Assembly: GCF_000711885.1 (NCBI RefSeq)
Contig: NZ_JONK01000001.1
Coordinates: forward strand, 310,001 to 374,000
Length of the DNA stretch: 64,000 bases
Reading direction: 5' to 3'
From: Chromobacterium haemolyticum DSM 19808
Lineage (GTDB): Bacteria > Pseudomonadota > Gammaproteobacteria > Burkholderiales > Chromobacteriaceae
Made by a program: the position numbers and the translations under genes. The notes beneath the pieces are model-generated. The model was not told the DNA's origin and did not search any database. It was given only the letters and a program-made list of their open reading frames with translations. Below are positions 18,140 through 26,549 of this stretch, piece after piece; the first letter of the stretch is position 1, and every line of letters starts with the position of its first letter.

Positions 18140-19348
18140 ATGAACGATTCCATCAAGCGATTGCTGCTGACCGGCGGCCTGATTGTGTCGCTGGCCATGG
18201 GCATACGCCATGGCTTTGGTTTCTTCATGCCGCCGATGACCCAGGCCTTCGGCTGGAGCCGGGAAGCCTTCGCCTTCGCGCTGGGGCTGCAAAACCTGGT
18301 ATGGGGCCTGGCTCAACCCTTCGCCGGCGCGCTGGCGGACAGGCATGGTTCCGGCAAGGTGCTGCTGGGCGGCGCCTTGCTTTATGTCGCCGGCCTGGCT
18401 TTGATGACGGTGTCCGGCACACCCTTGCTGTTTTCCCTGTCGGCCGGCGTCTTGCTTGGTCTGGCCTTGTCCTGTGTCACTTATAGCGTGATTTTTGGCG
18501 TGGTGGCGCGCAGCGTGTCGCCGGCCTACCGTTCGCGCGCGATGGGCATCGTCGCGGCGGCGGGGTCTTTCGGCCAGTTTGCGATGATCCCGGTGGAGCA
18601 AGGCTTGATCGACGGCCTGGGCTGGCTGCCGGCGTTGCTGATCCTGGCCGGCTGCGCCGCACTGATGCTGCCCTTGTCCGGCTGGCTGGCGCGCGAGGAC
18701 CGGCCGGCGCAAACCGCCGCGGCCCAGCATTTGTTGCGCGGGATGGCGGACACCTTCGCCGCCGCCTGGGCGGAACGCGGCTTCCGTCTGCTGATGGCCG
18801 GCTATTTCGTCTGCGGCTTTCAGGTAGTGTTCATCGGCGTGCATCTGCCGGCCTATCTGCGCGACCACGGCTTGGGCGGCGGCACCGCTAGTCTGGCGCT
18901 GGCCTTGATCGGCCTGTTCAATATATTCGGCACCATGGCCTTTGGCGAGCTGGGCAGCCGTTGGTCAAAGCCCAGCCTGCTCAGTTTCATTTACCTGATG
19001 CGCAGCGTGGTGATCGCGGTTTTTCTATTGCTGCCGCTCAGCGGCGTTTCTGTGGCGGTGTTCGCCGCCACGATGGGTTTTTTGTGGCTGTCCACGGTGC
19101 CGTTGACCAATGGGGTGATCGCCGGCATGTTCGGCGTGCGTCACCTGGGTCTGCTGTCCGGCGCGGTGTTTTTCTCGCACCAGGTGGGCAGTTTCCTGGG
19201 GGTGTGGCTGGGCGGGGCGCTCTATGATTTGCTTGGCAATTACGATCTGGTATGGATGCTGGCGATAGCCCTGGGCCTGCTGGCCGCCGCGGCCAATCTG
19301 CCGGTGCGCGAAACGCCGTCGACCGGTTTTGCCAAGGAGGACGCATGA
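18140..19348 (+). CDS. MFS transporter, 12 membrane segments
   Basis: A 402-residue major facilitator protein of the inner membrane. About 12 hydrophobic segments are visible; the loop between segments 2 and 3 reads GALADRHGSGKVLLGGA, the MFS motif A. The N-terminus (HGFGFFMPPMTQAFGWSR) is typical of oxalate/formate- and monocarboxylate-like antiporters of the YbfB/OFA-type, but I cannot name the substrate. GGAGACTAGCG precedes ATG 18140. Its stop overlaps the start of a 39-codon membrane ORF (ATGA at 19345-19348), suggesting a functional pair. Confidence 0.85.
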   Translation: MNDSIKRLLLTGGLIVSLAMGIRHGFGFFMPPMTQAFGWSREAFAFALGLQNLVWGLAQPFAGALADRHGSGKVLLGGALLYVAGLALMTVSGTPLLFSLSAGVLLGLALSCVTYSVIFGVVARSVSPAYRSRAMGIVAAAGSFGQFAMIPVEQGLIDGLGWLPALLILAGCAALMLPLSGWLAREDRPAQTAAAQHLLRGMADTFAAAWAERGFRLLMAGYFVCGFQVVFIGVHLPAYLRDHGLGGGTASLALALIGLFNIFGTMAFGELGSRWSKPSLLSFIYLMRSVVIAVFLLLPLSGVSVAVFAATMGFLWLSTVPLTNGVIAGMFGVRHLGLLSGAVFFSHQVGSFLGVWLGGALYDLLGNYDLVWMLAIALGLLAAAANLPVRETPSTGFAKEDA

Positions 19349-19464
19349 GGGCTGTGCTGTTGTCCGTCGGCGCGGCGCTGCTGCTGGCCTGGCTGACCGG
19401 GATGTATTTGCGCGCCGATTTCGTGGTGGACCTGGCCAACCGGGTATGGACTTGTTTTGGTTAA
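19345..19464 (+). CDS. 39-residue membrane protein coupled to the MFS gene
   Basis: ATG 19345 overlaps the MFS stop by four bases and has AAGGAGG (19334-19340) four bases upstream. The product has one hydrophobic helix (residues about 3-22, AVLLSVGAALLLAWLTGMYL) and a short polar tail ending WTCFG. Too short for most gene finders. Its TAA stop (19462-19464) is the first codon-sized unit of repeat copy E, so the original C-terminus may have been replaced by the repeat. Function unknown; a small transporter subunit or stabiliser is a guess. Confidence 0.6.
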   Translation: MRAVLLSVGAALLLAWLTGMYLRADFVVDLANRVWTCFG

Positions 19465-19618
19465 GAACCTGTTCACGAGTTGCTGCGCGTCGGCGGGAGA
19501 GTTAGACAGAGGCGTTGAAACCCGCTTCGAAATACCCATGGGGCGCGTATGCATTCCACTTGCCCAGCTCTTTTCGTTTTGCTTCGACGTAAGTCGCGAG
19601 GCTTTGAAGAGATTCTAA
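19462..19618 (+). repeat. Intergenic repeat copy E, degenerate
   Basis: Begins TAAGAACCTGTTCACGAG and ends GCGAGGCTTTGAAGAGATTC plus TAA. Shared internal blocks are GTTGCTGCGC, GGCGTTGAAA, CTTCGAAATACCCATG and CTCTTTTCGTTTTGC. At 157 bases it is close to the intact copies but has many substitutions, so it is probably an old copy. Confidence 0.65.
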
Positions 19619-19765
19619 GAGTTGGTTGGTCTCTTGCGTTTTATCGCGACAAAGGCTTGCGAGCGTGGCTCATCTCGCGGAAACTGGGTGTTTCGGGAGC
19701 CGCGTGTTCAAACCTGGACGCGCGCGTCTCTACAGGATGCATGCAATAGAGAAAGACTGGAAGCC
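19465..19765 (+). other. 301-base gap before pheA
   Basis: Filled up to 19618 by repeat copy E. The remaining 147 bases (19619-19765) should carry the pheA promoter; I could not pick a convincing -35/-10 pair, and there is no run of Phe codons to suggest an attenuator peptide. The pheA frame stays open through this stretch, but it is not conserved coding sequence. Confidence 0.5.
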
Positions 19766-20839
19766 GTGTCGGAACATTTACTTAAACAGCACCGCGATGC
19801 CATCGACAACATCGATGTGGAAATCCTCAATCTGCTGAACCAGCGCGCCACTCACGCGCGTGAGATCGGCGAGATCAAGGGCGGCGGCATCATCTATCGG
19901 CCCGAGCGCGAGGCGCAGGTGTTGCGCCGCGTCAAAGAACTCAATCCCGGACCTTTGCCGGGCGAGTCGGTGGCGCGCTTGTTCCGCGAGGTGATGTCCG
20001 AATGCCTGGCGCTGGAAAAGCCGCTGTCCATCGCCTATCTGGGGCCGGAAGGTACTTTCAGCCAGTTGGCCACGCTCAAGCATTTCGGCCACGCCGCGCG
20101 CACGGTGGCCTGTAGTTCGATCGACGAGGCTTTTCGTCTGGTGGAGTCGCGTGGTCTGGATTACGTGGTGGCGCCGGTGGAGAATTCCACTGAAGGCGCG
20201 GTGGGCCGCACGCTGGACCTGATGGTCACCAGTCCGTTGAAGATTTGCGGCGAAGTGGTGCTGCGCATCCACCACCATTTGCTGCGGAAGGTGGAGGGCC
20301 TGGACGGCATCCGTCGCGTCTACGCGCATGCTCAGGCGCTGGCGCAGTGTCATGAGTGGCTGAACAAGAATCTGCCGGAAGCGGTGGAGCGAGTGTCGGT
20401 GGCCAGCAACGCCGAAGCGGCGCGGCTGGCGGCCGAAGACGAGGGCGCTGCGGCGATCGCCGGTCAGGCCGCGGCCGAGCGCTACGCGCTGTTGAAGCTG
20501 GCGTCCAATATCGAGGACGAGCCCAACAATACCACCCGTTTCCTGGTACTGGGGCTGCAAGACGTGGGCGTGACAGGCCAGGACAAGACCTCGGTGGTGG
20601 TGTCCGCGCCCAACCGCCCTGGGGCGGTGCACCAGTTGCTGGCGCCCATAGCCGGCAATGGGGTGTCGATGAGCAAATTCGAGTCCAGGCCGTCGCGCGC
20701 GGGCCTGTGGGACTATGTGTTCTTCATTGATATGGAAGGGCATCGAGACGACGCCAATGTGCAGCAGGCGCTGGCGGGGCTCGCCGAGTGCACTTCCTTT
20801 GTCAAAGTGCTGGGCTCTTATCCGCTCGCGGTGCTTTGA
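19766..20839 (+). CDS. pheA: Bifunctional chorismate mutase / prephenate dehydratase PheA
   Basis: A 357-residue enzyme that turns chorismate into phenylpyruvate for phenylalanine. Residues 1-85 are the AroQ mutase helix bundle (HRDAIDNIDVEILNLLNQRA), about 95-275 the dehydratase (AYLGPEGTFSQLA, VVAPVENSTEGAVG, the catalytic TTRF in NNTTRFLVLG), and about 285-357 an ACT domain with ESRP for feedback by phenylalanine. GTG 19766 is chosen because homologues begin here and sequence upstream belongs to a repeat. A DAHP synthase lies three genes downstream on the same strand, though a terminator separates pheA from the next gene. Confidence 0.94.
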   Translation: MSEHLLKQHRDAIDNIDVEILNLLNQRATHAREIGEIKGGGIIYRPEREAQVLRRVKELNPGPLPGESVARLFREVMSECLALEKPLSIAYLGPEGTFSQLATLKHFGHAARTVACSSIDEAFRLVESRGLDYVVAPVENSTEGAVGRTLDLMVTSPLKICGEVVLRIHHHLLRKVEGLDGIRRVYAHAQALAQCHEWLNKNLPEAVERVSVASNAEAARLAAEDEGAAAIAGQAAAERYALLKLASNIEDEPNNTTRFLVLGLQDVGVTGQDKTSVVVSAPNRPGAVHQLLAPIAGNGVSMSKFESRPSRAGLWDYVFFIDMEGHRDDANVQQALAGLAECTSFVKVLGSYPLAVL

Positions 20840-20859
20840 ATTTTAGGATGAGGATGCAA

Positions 20860-20889
20860 GCGGGCCGCGCAGCGGCCCGTTGTGTTTTT
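20860..20889 (+). terminator. Terminator after pheA
   Basis: CGGGCCGC (20861-20868) and GCGGCCCG (20872-20879) around GCA, followed by TTGTGTTTTT. Confidence 0.8.
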
Positions 20890-20920
20890 GACGTTAATGT
20901 TTGATAGGGGAAAAACAAGA

Positions 20921-21502
20921 ATGAAAGCTATCTGCCTGTTTTGCGGCTCCAACAAGGGCGTCAAGCCCGAATACGAGGCGGCCGCCCGGGACTTTGGCCG
21001 CACCTTGGCCGAACAGGGCATCACTCTGGTCTACGGCGCCGGTAAAGTGGGTTTGATGGGCGTGGCCGCGGATGCCGCGCTGGCGGCCGGCGGCAAAGTC
21101 ATCGGCGTGATTCCGGAGTTTCTCAAGGCCAAAGAAGTGGCGCATACCGGCTTGACGGAAATTCATGTCACCGAAACCATGCACCAGCGCAAGGCGCTGA
21201 TGGCGGAGTTGTCCGACGGCTTCATCGCGCTGCCGGGCGGCTTCGGCACCTTCGACGAATTGTTCGAGATATTGACCTGGGGTCAGTTGTCCTTGCACGG
21301 CAAGCCGGTGGGGCTGCTGGACGCCGCCGGCTACTATCAGCCCTTGCATCGGATGATGGAGCACGCGGTGGCGGAGGGCTTCGCCCGTCCCGGCAATATG
21401 GATCTGTTCCGCATCAACGAAGACTTGTCTGCGCTGTTGTCGGATATGCGCGCTTACCAGCCGCGAGAGGTCGCCAAGTGGCTGGACCTGGCCAAGGCTT
21501 GA
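20921..21502 (+). CDS. LOG-family nucleotide phosphoribohydrolase (TIGR00730 type)
   Basis: A 193-residue Rossmann-like protein of the LOG family, which hydrolyses nucleoside 5'-monophosphates to base and ribose 5-phosphate; plant members activate cytokinins. The hallmark PGGFGTFDELFEILTW is present, preceded by TMHQRKALM and the N-terminal CLFCGSNKG and VYGAGKVGLMG loops. Start at ATG 20921 after AGGGGAAAAACAAGA; an upstream in-frame ATG at 20882 lies in the pheA terminator. The physiological substrate in bacteria is unclear. Confidence 0.88.
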   Translation: MKAICLFCGSNKGVKPEYEAAARDFGRTLAEQGITLVYGAGKVGLMGVAADAALAAGGKVIGVIPEFLKAKEVAHTGLTEIHVTETMHQRKALMAELSDGFIALPGGFGTFDELFEILTWGQLSLHGKPVGLLDAAGYYQPLHRMMEHAVAEGFARPGNMDLFRINEDLSALLSDMRAYQPREVAKWLDLAKA

Positions 21503-21520
21503 GTCGGCGCTGAAGCCAAG

Positions 21521-22090
21521 ATGCGGGCGAGAGAAACGGCGGCGCTGGGCTGGCGCCGGCTGAAACGGGTGTTGACCTGGCCGCTGGCCTTGCTGGCGGC
21601 CTTGATCATCCTGTTCGAAGAGTACGCCTGGGACGAGCTGTCCGCCGCGCTGGGGCGCTTGGCGGCCTGGCCGCCGCTGGCTGCGCTGGAGCGGCGCATC
21701 GCCGTCTTGCCGCCGTGGGCTGCCCTGGCGATATTCGCGCTGCCGGCGGCCTTGTTGCTGCCGGTCAAACTGGCGGCGCTGTTCCTGATCGGGCGGGGGC
21801 ATGCGCTGCTGGGCGTGCTGATTATTCTGCTGGCCAAGGTGGGAGGCACCGCGCTGGCGGCGCGGTTGTTTACGCTGACCCGGCCGACGCTGATGCGAGT
21901 GTCCTGGTTTGTGCGGCTGTATAATGGCTTCGTTTACTGGCGCGAGCGAATCTTCGAGCGCTTGCGGGCCTCGGCTCCGTGGCGGCTGGCGTATGCGCTG
22001 GCCGGGTTTGTCCGGCGCGGCGCGCAGCGGCCGTCGTTCTGGTCGCGGCTGGGGCGTCGTTTGGCTGGGCGTTGGCGCAGGCGGCCATGA
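21521..22090 (+). CDS. Unrecognised membrane protein
   Basis: A 189-residue protein with two or three hydrophobic segments (about 18-35, 68-88 and perhaps 90-105) and a strongly basic C-terminus rich in arginine (last 25 residues). The first segment is followed by an acidic FEEYAWDELSAALG stretch. No enzyme motif seen. It lies 18 bases after the LOG gene and 22 before the DAHP synthase, so all three may form one transcript. I do not recognise a family with confidence. Confidence 0.6.
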   Translation: MRARETAALGWRRLKRVLTWPLALLAALIILFEEYAWDELSAALGRLAAWPPLAALERRIAVLPPWAALAIFALPAALLLPVKLAALFLIGRGHALLGVLIILLAKVGGTALAARLFTLTRPTLMRVSWFVRLYNGFVYWRERIFERLRASAPWRLAYALAGFVRRGAQRPSFWSRLGRRLAGRWRRRP

Positions 22091-22112
22091 AGGGTTTTGA
22101 ACGGGATAGCGG

Positions 22113-23129
22113 ATGATCATCATCATGAACCGGCTGGCGCCGGAAAGCGAAGTGGCGGCCGTGGTGGCCAAGATACGAGGCGCGGGGCTCAGCGAGCATG
22201 TGTCGCGCGGCGCGGAGCGCACCATCATCGGCGCGGTGGGGGACGAACGCAGCTTGTCGCCGGAAATGTTCGAGTCGATGCCGGGGGTGGAGCGGGCGAT
22301 GCGGGTGGTGCGCGAGTACCGCATCGTCTCCCGGGAGACTCACCCGCAGAACAGCGTGGTGCAGGCGCGAGGTCTGGCCTTTGGCGGCGAAGCCTTGCAG
22401 GTGATTGCCGGACCGTCCGCGGTGGAGTCGGCACAGCAGATCGCGCAGGCCGCAACGGCGACGCGGGCCGCCGGTTGCCGGTTGCTGCACGGCGGCGTGT
22501 TCAAGCAGCATCCCAGTCCTTACGGCTTCCAAGGCCTGGGGGTTGAGGGCATTGAGCAGTTGATCGCAGCCGGCCGCGCCGAGGGGCTGCCGGTGGTGTC
22601 CGAGTTGGCCGACGTGCGCATGCTGGACGTGTTTTTGGAGCAGGGCGTGGACATCATCCAGATTGGTTCGCGCAGCATGCAAAACGTCGAGCTGTTGAAG
22701 GAGGTGGGGCGCTTGAACAAGCCGGTTATCCTCAAGCGCGGCGTTGCCGCGACCTTGGGTGACTGGTTGATGGCCGCCGAATACATCGCCGCCGGCGGCA
22801 ACCACAACATCGTGTTCTGCGAGCGCGGGATTCGGAGTTTCGAGCCAGCCTATCGCGCCACGCTGGATGTCAGCGCGATTCCCTTGCTCAAGCGCGAAAC
22901 TCATTTGCCGGTGATTGTCGACCCCAGTCACGCCGCCGGCAAAGCCTGGCTGGTGCCGGCGCTGGCCAAGGCGGCTTTGGCCGCCGGCGCGGACGGCCTG
23001 CTGCTGGACATGCACCCGCAGCCGGAGGCCGCCTTGTGCGAAGCCGATCAGGCCTTGACGCCTGAGGGGCTGGCCGCGCTGATGGCGGAGCTGCGGCCCT
23101 TGGCGGCGGCCTTGGGGCGCAGTCTGTAA
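22113..23129 (+). CDS. aroF: 3-Deoxy-7-phosphoheptulonate (DAHP) synthase, type I-beta
   Basis: A 338-residue enzyme for the first step of the shikimate pathway (PEP plus erythrose 4-phosphate). An N-terminal ferredoxin-like regulatory domain (about 1-70) is followed by the barrel with LQVIAGPSAVES, HGGVFKQHPSPYGFQGLG, IIQIGSRSMQN, KPVILKRG and PVIVDPSHAAGK, the metal- and PEP-binding blocks of this class. The I-beta form differs from E. coli AroG/F/H by its N-terminal domain. ATG 22113 or 22125 may start it. It shares strand and pathway with pheA upstream; a bidirectional terminator follows. Confidence 0.92.
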   Translation: MIIIMNRLAPESEVAAVVAKIRGAGLSEHVSRGAERTIIGAVGDERSLSPEMFESMPGVERAMRVVREYRIVSRETHPQNSVVQARGLAFGGEALQVIAGPSAVESAQQIAQAATATRAAGCRLLHGGVFKQHPSPYGFQGLGVEGIEQLIAAGRAEGLPVVSELADVRMLDVFLEQGVDIIQIGSRSMQNVELLKEVGRLNKPVILKRGVAATLGDWLMAAEYIAAGGNHNIVFCERGIRSFEPAYRATLDVSAIPLLKRETHLPVIVDPSHAAGKAWLVPALAKAALAAGADGLLLDMHPQPEAALCEADQALTPEGLAALMAELRPLAAALGRSL

Positions 23130-23153
23130 TCGGATTCCAAGCGTCGATGCATG

Positions 23154-23185
23154 AAAAAAGCCGCGTTTACGCGGCTTTGCTTTTT
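23154..23185. terminator. Bidirectional terminator between DAHP synthase and TetR gene
   Basis: AAAGCCGCG (23157-23165) and CGCGGCTTT (23170-23178) around TTTA, with A-run and T-run on the two sides; fits the convergent genes. Confidence 0.87.
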
Positions 23186-23198
23186 CCGGCGTCGGCGA

Positions 23199-23843
23199 TC
23201 AAACCTTGTGGCGTTCGCACAGCGCGCGGAAGGCGCCCATATACTGATCCTGCACATAGGGTTTGAGCAGGGCCAGCACCTGCAGCACGCCACGGTGGCC
23301 GGATTCCTCGGTGATCGGCGCTTTGGGGCGCGCGGTTTGTTCGAAGGCGAACCAGAACTTCACCACCAGCCAGATATTGATGCTGACCGGTTCGATGTCT
23401 TCCTCGTCCATTTCCAGCAAGCCCAGGCGGATGAATTCGCGGAAGTGTTCGGCCAGGATGTTTTTCAGTTCGGTGTTGACGAACTGATGGTACTCCGACT
23501 GCATTTGCGGGTTGCGCGCCAGCATGCCTGGCAGGTCGTAGAACATGAAGCGGAACTGCCACATCGCCAGGAAGGCGGTATCCAGGTAGTTAACCAGATC
23601 GTCCACCGTCATTTCTCGGTTTTCCGGCACCGCCAGGCGCTGATTGATGAACTCGCGGTACATCAGGAAAATTTGATAGACGATCTCTTCCTTGTTGCGG
23701 AAGTGGTAGTACAGGTTACCCGGGCTGATGCCCAGATGCGCGGCAATGTGATTGGTGGTGATGCTGCGCTCGCCCTGCTCGTTGAACAGCTTGAGGCTCT
23801 CCTGGATGATGCGGTCGTAGGTTTTGATTCTGTTTTTGCTCAT
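23199..23843 (-). CDS. TetR-family transcriptional regulator
   Basis: A 214-residue repressor-type protein. The N-terminal helix-turn-helix is clear: residues about 8-55, IIQESLKLFNEQGERSITTN then HIAAHLGISPGNLYYHFRNK, the classic TetR recognition helix ending. The rest is an aromatic- and acid-rich all-helical ligand domain with no recognisable pocket. It is transcribed away from no obvious single target; the next upstream gene is an MscS channel. Because palindromic CAAACGTTTG-like sites precede fadL and the lipase gene, this protein is one possible regulator of them, but nothing in the sequence proves it. Confidence 0.85.
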   Translation of the reverse strand: MSKNRIKTYDRIIQESLKLFNEQGERSITTNHIAAHLGISPGNLYYHFRNKEEIVYQIFLMYREFINQRLAVPENREMTVDDLVNYLDTAFLAMWQFRFMFYDLPGMLARNPQMQSEYHQFVNTELKNILAEHFREFIRLGLLEMDEEDIEPVSINIWLVVKFWFAFEQTARPKAPITEESGHRGVLQVLALLKPYVQDQYMGAFRALCERHKV

Positions 23844-23940
23844 GATGCGCTTGGGCTGTTCAATGACATTCGGGATGCGCCATTCTAACGCAAATTTGGA
23901 GTTCTTGCTCTAATTATTTGCGCGCGCGCTTCCCGCTGTT

Positions 23941-24807
23941 TTAGGCCAGTGCGGTGTCGCTCTGCTCGGGAAAACATTGCGCCAGGAAGTGGTGCAAGAT
24001 GGTCTGTTCGATACGATGCCGGTCGCGGGCCGGTATCGCGATGCGCAAGATCAACTGATAGCGTTTTTCATCGATGGGTTGTAGCGCGATGCGCGGTTCC
24101 ACTGATGGAATGTCCACCAGATTGCGCTTGGCCATGTCCTCCATGTGCTGGCGCGCCACTTCCAGATGAGGCTGGCAGGATTCTTCCGCCGCCGCCATCA
24201 GCAGGCGCTCTGCGCGAATGGGCGGCACGGAGTAGGCCATGGGGACGTTGACGATGTGCATCACATAGTCGCCCATGTAGTTTTCGCGAATCACCGGCGT
24301 GGATAGCAGCAGGCTGTTGGGAAAGGTCAGCGCCCGCCCGGTCATCTGGTGCGAGCTGTGATTGGGTCCGATCTCCATCACCGTGGTGGACAGCAGGCCG
24401 ATGTCCACCACCCGCCCGCGCACCGTGCCCACTTCGATATGATCGCCCAGGCTGTAGCTGTTGGAGGTCTGGCGCACCAGGCCGCCGGACAGGCACATGA
24501 TCAGTTCCTTGGTGGCCAGGATCAGCGCGGCGGCGAAGGCCAGCATGGATACCGCGATGGTTTGCAGCTCGCTGGCCCAGATCAGGCCGATGCCGGCCAG
24601 TCCGGAGACGAAGAGGATGTTGCGAGTGTTCACCGACCAACGCCGCTTCGACTCGATCGCTATGCTGTTGTTGGCCGCCAGCAGCCGGTCCACCACCAGG
24701 CGGATGATAAGCAGGGCGGCGATCAGGATCAGCGAACGCGCTATTTCGTGCGAGTAGTTGTCGCGCAGATAGCCTATCAAGTCGAACAAGGTGGCCTTGG
24801 GCTCCAT
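23941..24807 (-). CDS. MscS-family mechanosensitive channel
   Basis: A 288-residue inner-membrane channel of the small-conductance type that opens under membrane tension. Three hydrophobic segments (about 20-42, 62-80, 85-110) come first; the last runs into the pore-lining helix and the beta domain signature SNSYSLGDHIEVGTVRGRVVDIG, then ALTFPNSLLLSTPV. The soluble vestibule domain follows. It lies 19 bases after prfC on the same strand, so the two could share a transcript. Confidence 0.88.
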   Translation of the reverse strand: MEPKATLFDLIGYLRDNYSHEIARSLILIAALLIIRLVVDRLLAANNSIAIESKRRWSVNTRNILFVSGLAGIGLIWASELQTIAVSMLAFAAALILATKELIMCLSGGLVRQTSNSYSLGDHIEVGTVRGRVVDIGLLSTTVMEIGPNHSSHQMTGRALTFPNSLLLSTPVIRENYMGDYVMHIVNVPMAYSVPPIRAERLLMAAAEESCQPHLEVARQHMEDMAKRNLVDIPSVEPRIALQPIDEKRYQLILRIAIPARDRHRIEQTILHHFLAQCFPEQSDTALA

Positions 24808-24826
24808 GGGGTCGTCGGTTTCAGCT

Positions 24827-26437
24827 TCAGTCGTTGAGTTTGACCGCGTGTTCGCGGGTTTCGTGGAATACGATGTCCGGCCAGCGTTCCTGAGTCAGTT
24901 GCAGGTTGACGCGGTTGGGGGCCAGGTAGGCGAGGTTGCCGCCGGCGTCGGTGGCGATGTTGATCTGCAGCGCTTTGACGAATTCGTCCAGCTTCTTGCG
25001 GTCGCCGCAGCTGAACCAGCGCGCGGACCAGATGCTGGCGGATTCGAACATCGCGTCCACGCCGTATTCGGCCGCCAGGCGCGAGGCCACCACTTCAAAC
25101 TGCAGCACGCCCACCGCGCCCAGAATCAGGTCGCCGCCGCTGTGCGGCTTGAATACTTGCACCGCGCCTTCTTCGCCCAGTTGCTGCAGGCCCTTTTGCA
25201 GTTGTTTCAGCTTCAAAGGGTTTTTGATGCGAACGCTGCGGAACAGTTCCGGCGCAAAGAAGGGAATGCCGGTAAAGGTCAGGTCTTCGCCTTCGGAGAA
25301 ACTGTCGCCGATCTGGATATTGCCGTGGTTGGGAATACCTATGATGTCGCCGGCAAACGCCTCTTCCACGATTTCGCGGTCGTGGGACATGAAGGTCACT
25401 ACGCTGGAGGCCGCGATGTCGCGGTTCAGGCGCAGGTGTTTCATCTTCATGCCGCGCTCGAACTTGCCGGAGCACACGCGCAGGAAGGCGATGCGGTCAC
25501 GGTGCTTGGGGTCCATATTGGCCTGGATCTTGAACACGAAACCGGAGAACTTGCCTTCGGTGGGGGCGACTTCGCGCACGGTGGCGTCGCGCAGCTGCGG
25601 CGCGGGCGCCCAGTTGATCAGCGCGTCCAGGATTTCGCGCACGCCGAAGTTGTTGATGGCGGAGCCGAAGAATACCGGGGTCAGTTCGCCTGCCAGGAAT
25701 TCATCCAGATTCCACTCGTTGGATGCGCCCTTGACCAGTTCGATCTCCATGCGCAGTTGTTCCATTTCCAGCGGGAACAGCTGGTCCAAACGCGGGTTGT
25801 CTATGCCCTTGATCACTTCCACGTCGGTGATCAGCTTTTCCGCGCCCGGTTCAAACAGGATGACCTCGTCGTTCAGCAGGCTGTAGACGCCGCGGAAGGC
25901 CTTGCCCATGCCGATGGGCCAGGTGATGGGCGCGCAGCGGATCTTCAGCACGTTCTCCACTTCGTCCAGCAGCTCCAGGCTGTCGCGCACCTCGCGGTCG
26001 TACTTGTTCATGAAGGTGACGATGGGCGTGCTGCGCAGGCGGCAGACGTTCAGCAGCTTGATGGTCTGCTCCTCCACGCCCTTGGCGGCGTCGATCACCA
26101 TCAGGGCGCTGTCCACCGCGGTCAGCACGCGGTAGGTGTCTTCGGAGAAATCCTGGTGGCCGGGGGTGTCCAGCAGGTTGACGGTGTGGTCGCGGTATTC
26201 GAACTGCATCACCGAGGACGCCACCGAGATGCCGCGCTGCTTCTCGATTTCCATCCAGTCGGAGGTGGCGAACTTGCCGCCTTTCTTGCCCTTGACGGTG
26301 CCGGCCATCTGAATGGCGCCGGAGAACAGCAACAGCTTTTCGGTGAGCGTGGTCTTACCGGCGTCAGGGTGGGAGATGATGGCGAAGGTGCGGCGGTGGG
26401 ACACTTCTTCGGCGATGCGGGCGAGTTCGGCGGACAT
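24827..26437 (-). CDS. prfC: Peptide chain release factor 3 (RF3)
   Basis: A 536-residue translational GTPase that recycles RF1/RF2 from the ribosome. G1 is [15 protein letters not shown] (near residue 22), the switch region reads [17 protein letters not shown]3 is [14 protein letters not shown] and G4 NKYD. Length matches RF3 (about 530). The rest holds domain II and the RF3 C-terminal domain. Divergent from the TonB receptor gene, with about 110 bases between that contain a Fur box on the receptor side. Confidence 0.95.
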   Translation of the reverse strand: MSAELARIAEEVSHRRTFAIISHPDAGKTTLTEKLLLFSGAIQMAGTVKGKKGGKFATSDWMEIEKQRGISVASSVMQFEYRDHTVNLLDTPGHQDFSEDTYRVLTAVDSALMVIDAAKGVEEQTIKLLNVCRLRSTPIVTFMNKYDREVRDSLELLDEVENVLKIRCAPITWPIGMGKAFRGVYSLLNDEVILFEPGAEKLITDVEVIKGIDNPRLDQLFPLEMEQLRMEIELVKGASNEWNLDEFLAGELTPVFFGSAINNFGVREILDALINWAPAPQLRDATVREVAPTEGKFSGFVFKIQANMDPKHRDRIAFLRVCSGKFERGMKMKHLRLNRDIAASSVVTFMSHDREIVEEAFAGDIIGIPNHGNIQIGDSFSEGEDLTFTGIPFFAPELFRSVRIKNPLKLKQLQKGLQQLGEEGAVQVFKPHSGGDLILGAVGVLQFEVVASRLAAEYGVDAMFESASIWSARWFSCGDRKKLDEFVKALQINIATDAGGNLAYLAPNRVNLQLTQERWPDIVFHETREHAVKLND

Positions 26438-26516
26438 GGGATTGCTTGTATTGGAATTCGATAAAGCCGGGTATTTTACCGGACTTGCCTTACGGTGGAA
26501 GTTTTATGTTAGTATT

Positions 26517-26535
26517 GATAATGATTATCATTAAC
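26517..26535. promoter_or_regulatory. Fur box upstream of the TonB receptor
   Basis: GATAATGATTATCATTAAC agrees with the 19-base Fur consensus at 16 positions by my count. It ends 14 bases before the receptor start, so iron-loaded Fur would block transcription or initiation there. Confidence 0.9.
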
Positions 26536-26549
26536 AAAATAAAACCGTG

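Noticed and set aside
19680-19745. tRNA-like T-loop (GTTCAAACC)
   Set aside because: No matching acceptor, D or anticodon stems can be built around it.
19622-19765. 48-residue N-terminal extension of PheA
   Set aside because: The stretch follows directly on a degenerate intergenic repeat and lacks family similarity; the mutase domain starts after GTG 19766.
24791-26464. 557-codon plus-strand frame opposite prfC
   Set aside because: Antisense shadow of a conserved GTPase gene; no start site or family resemblance.
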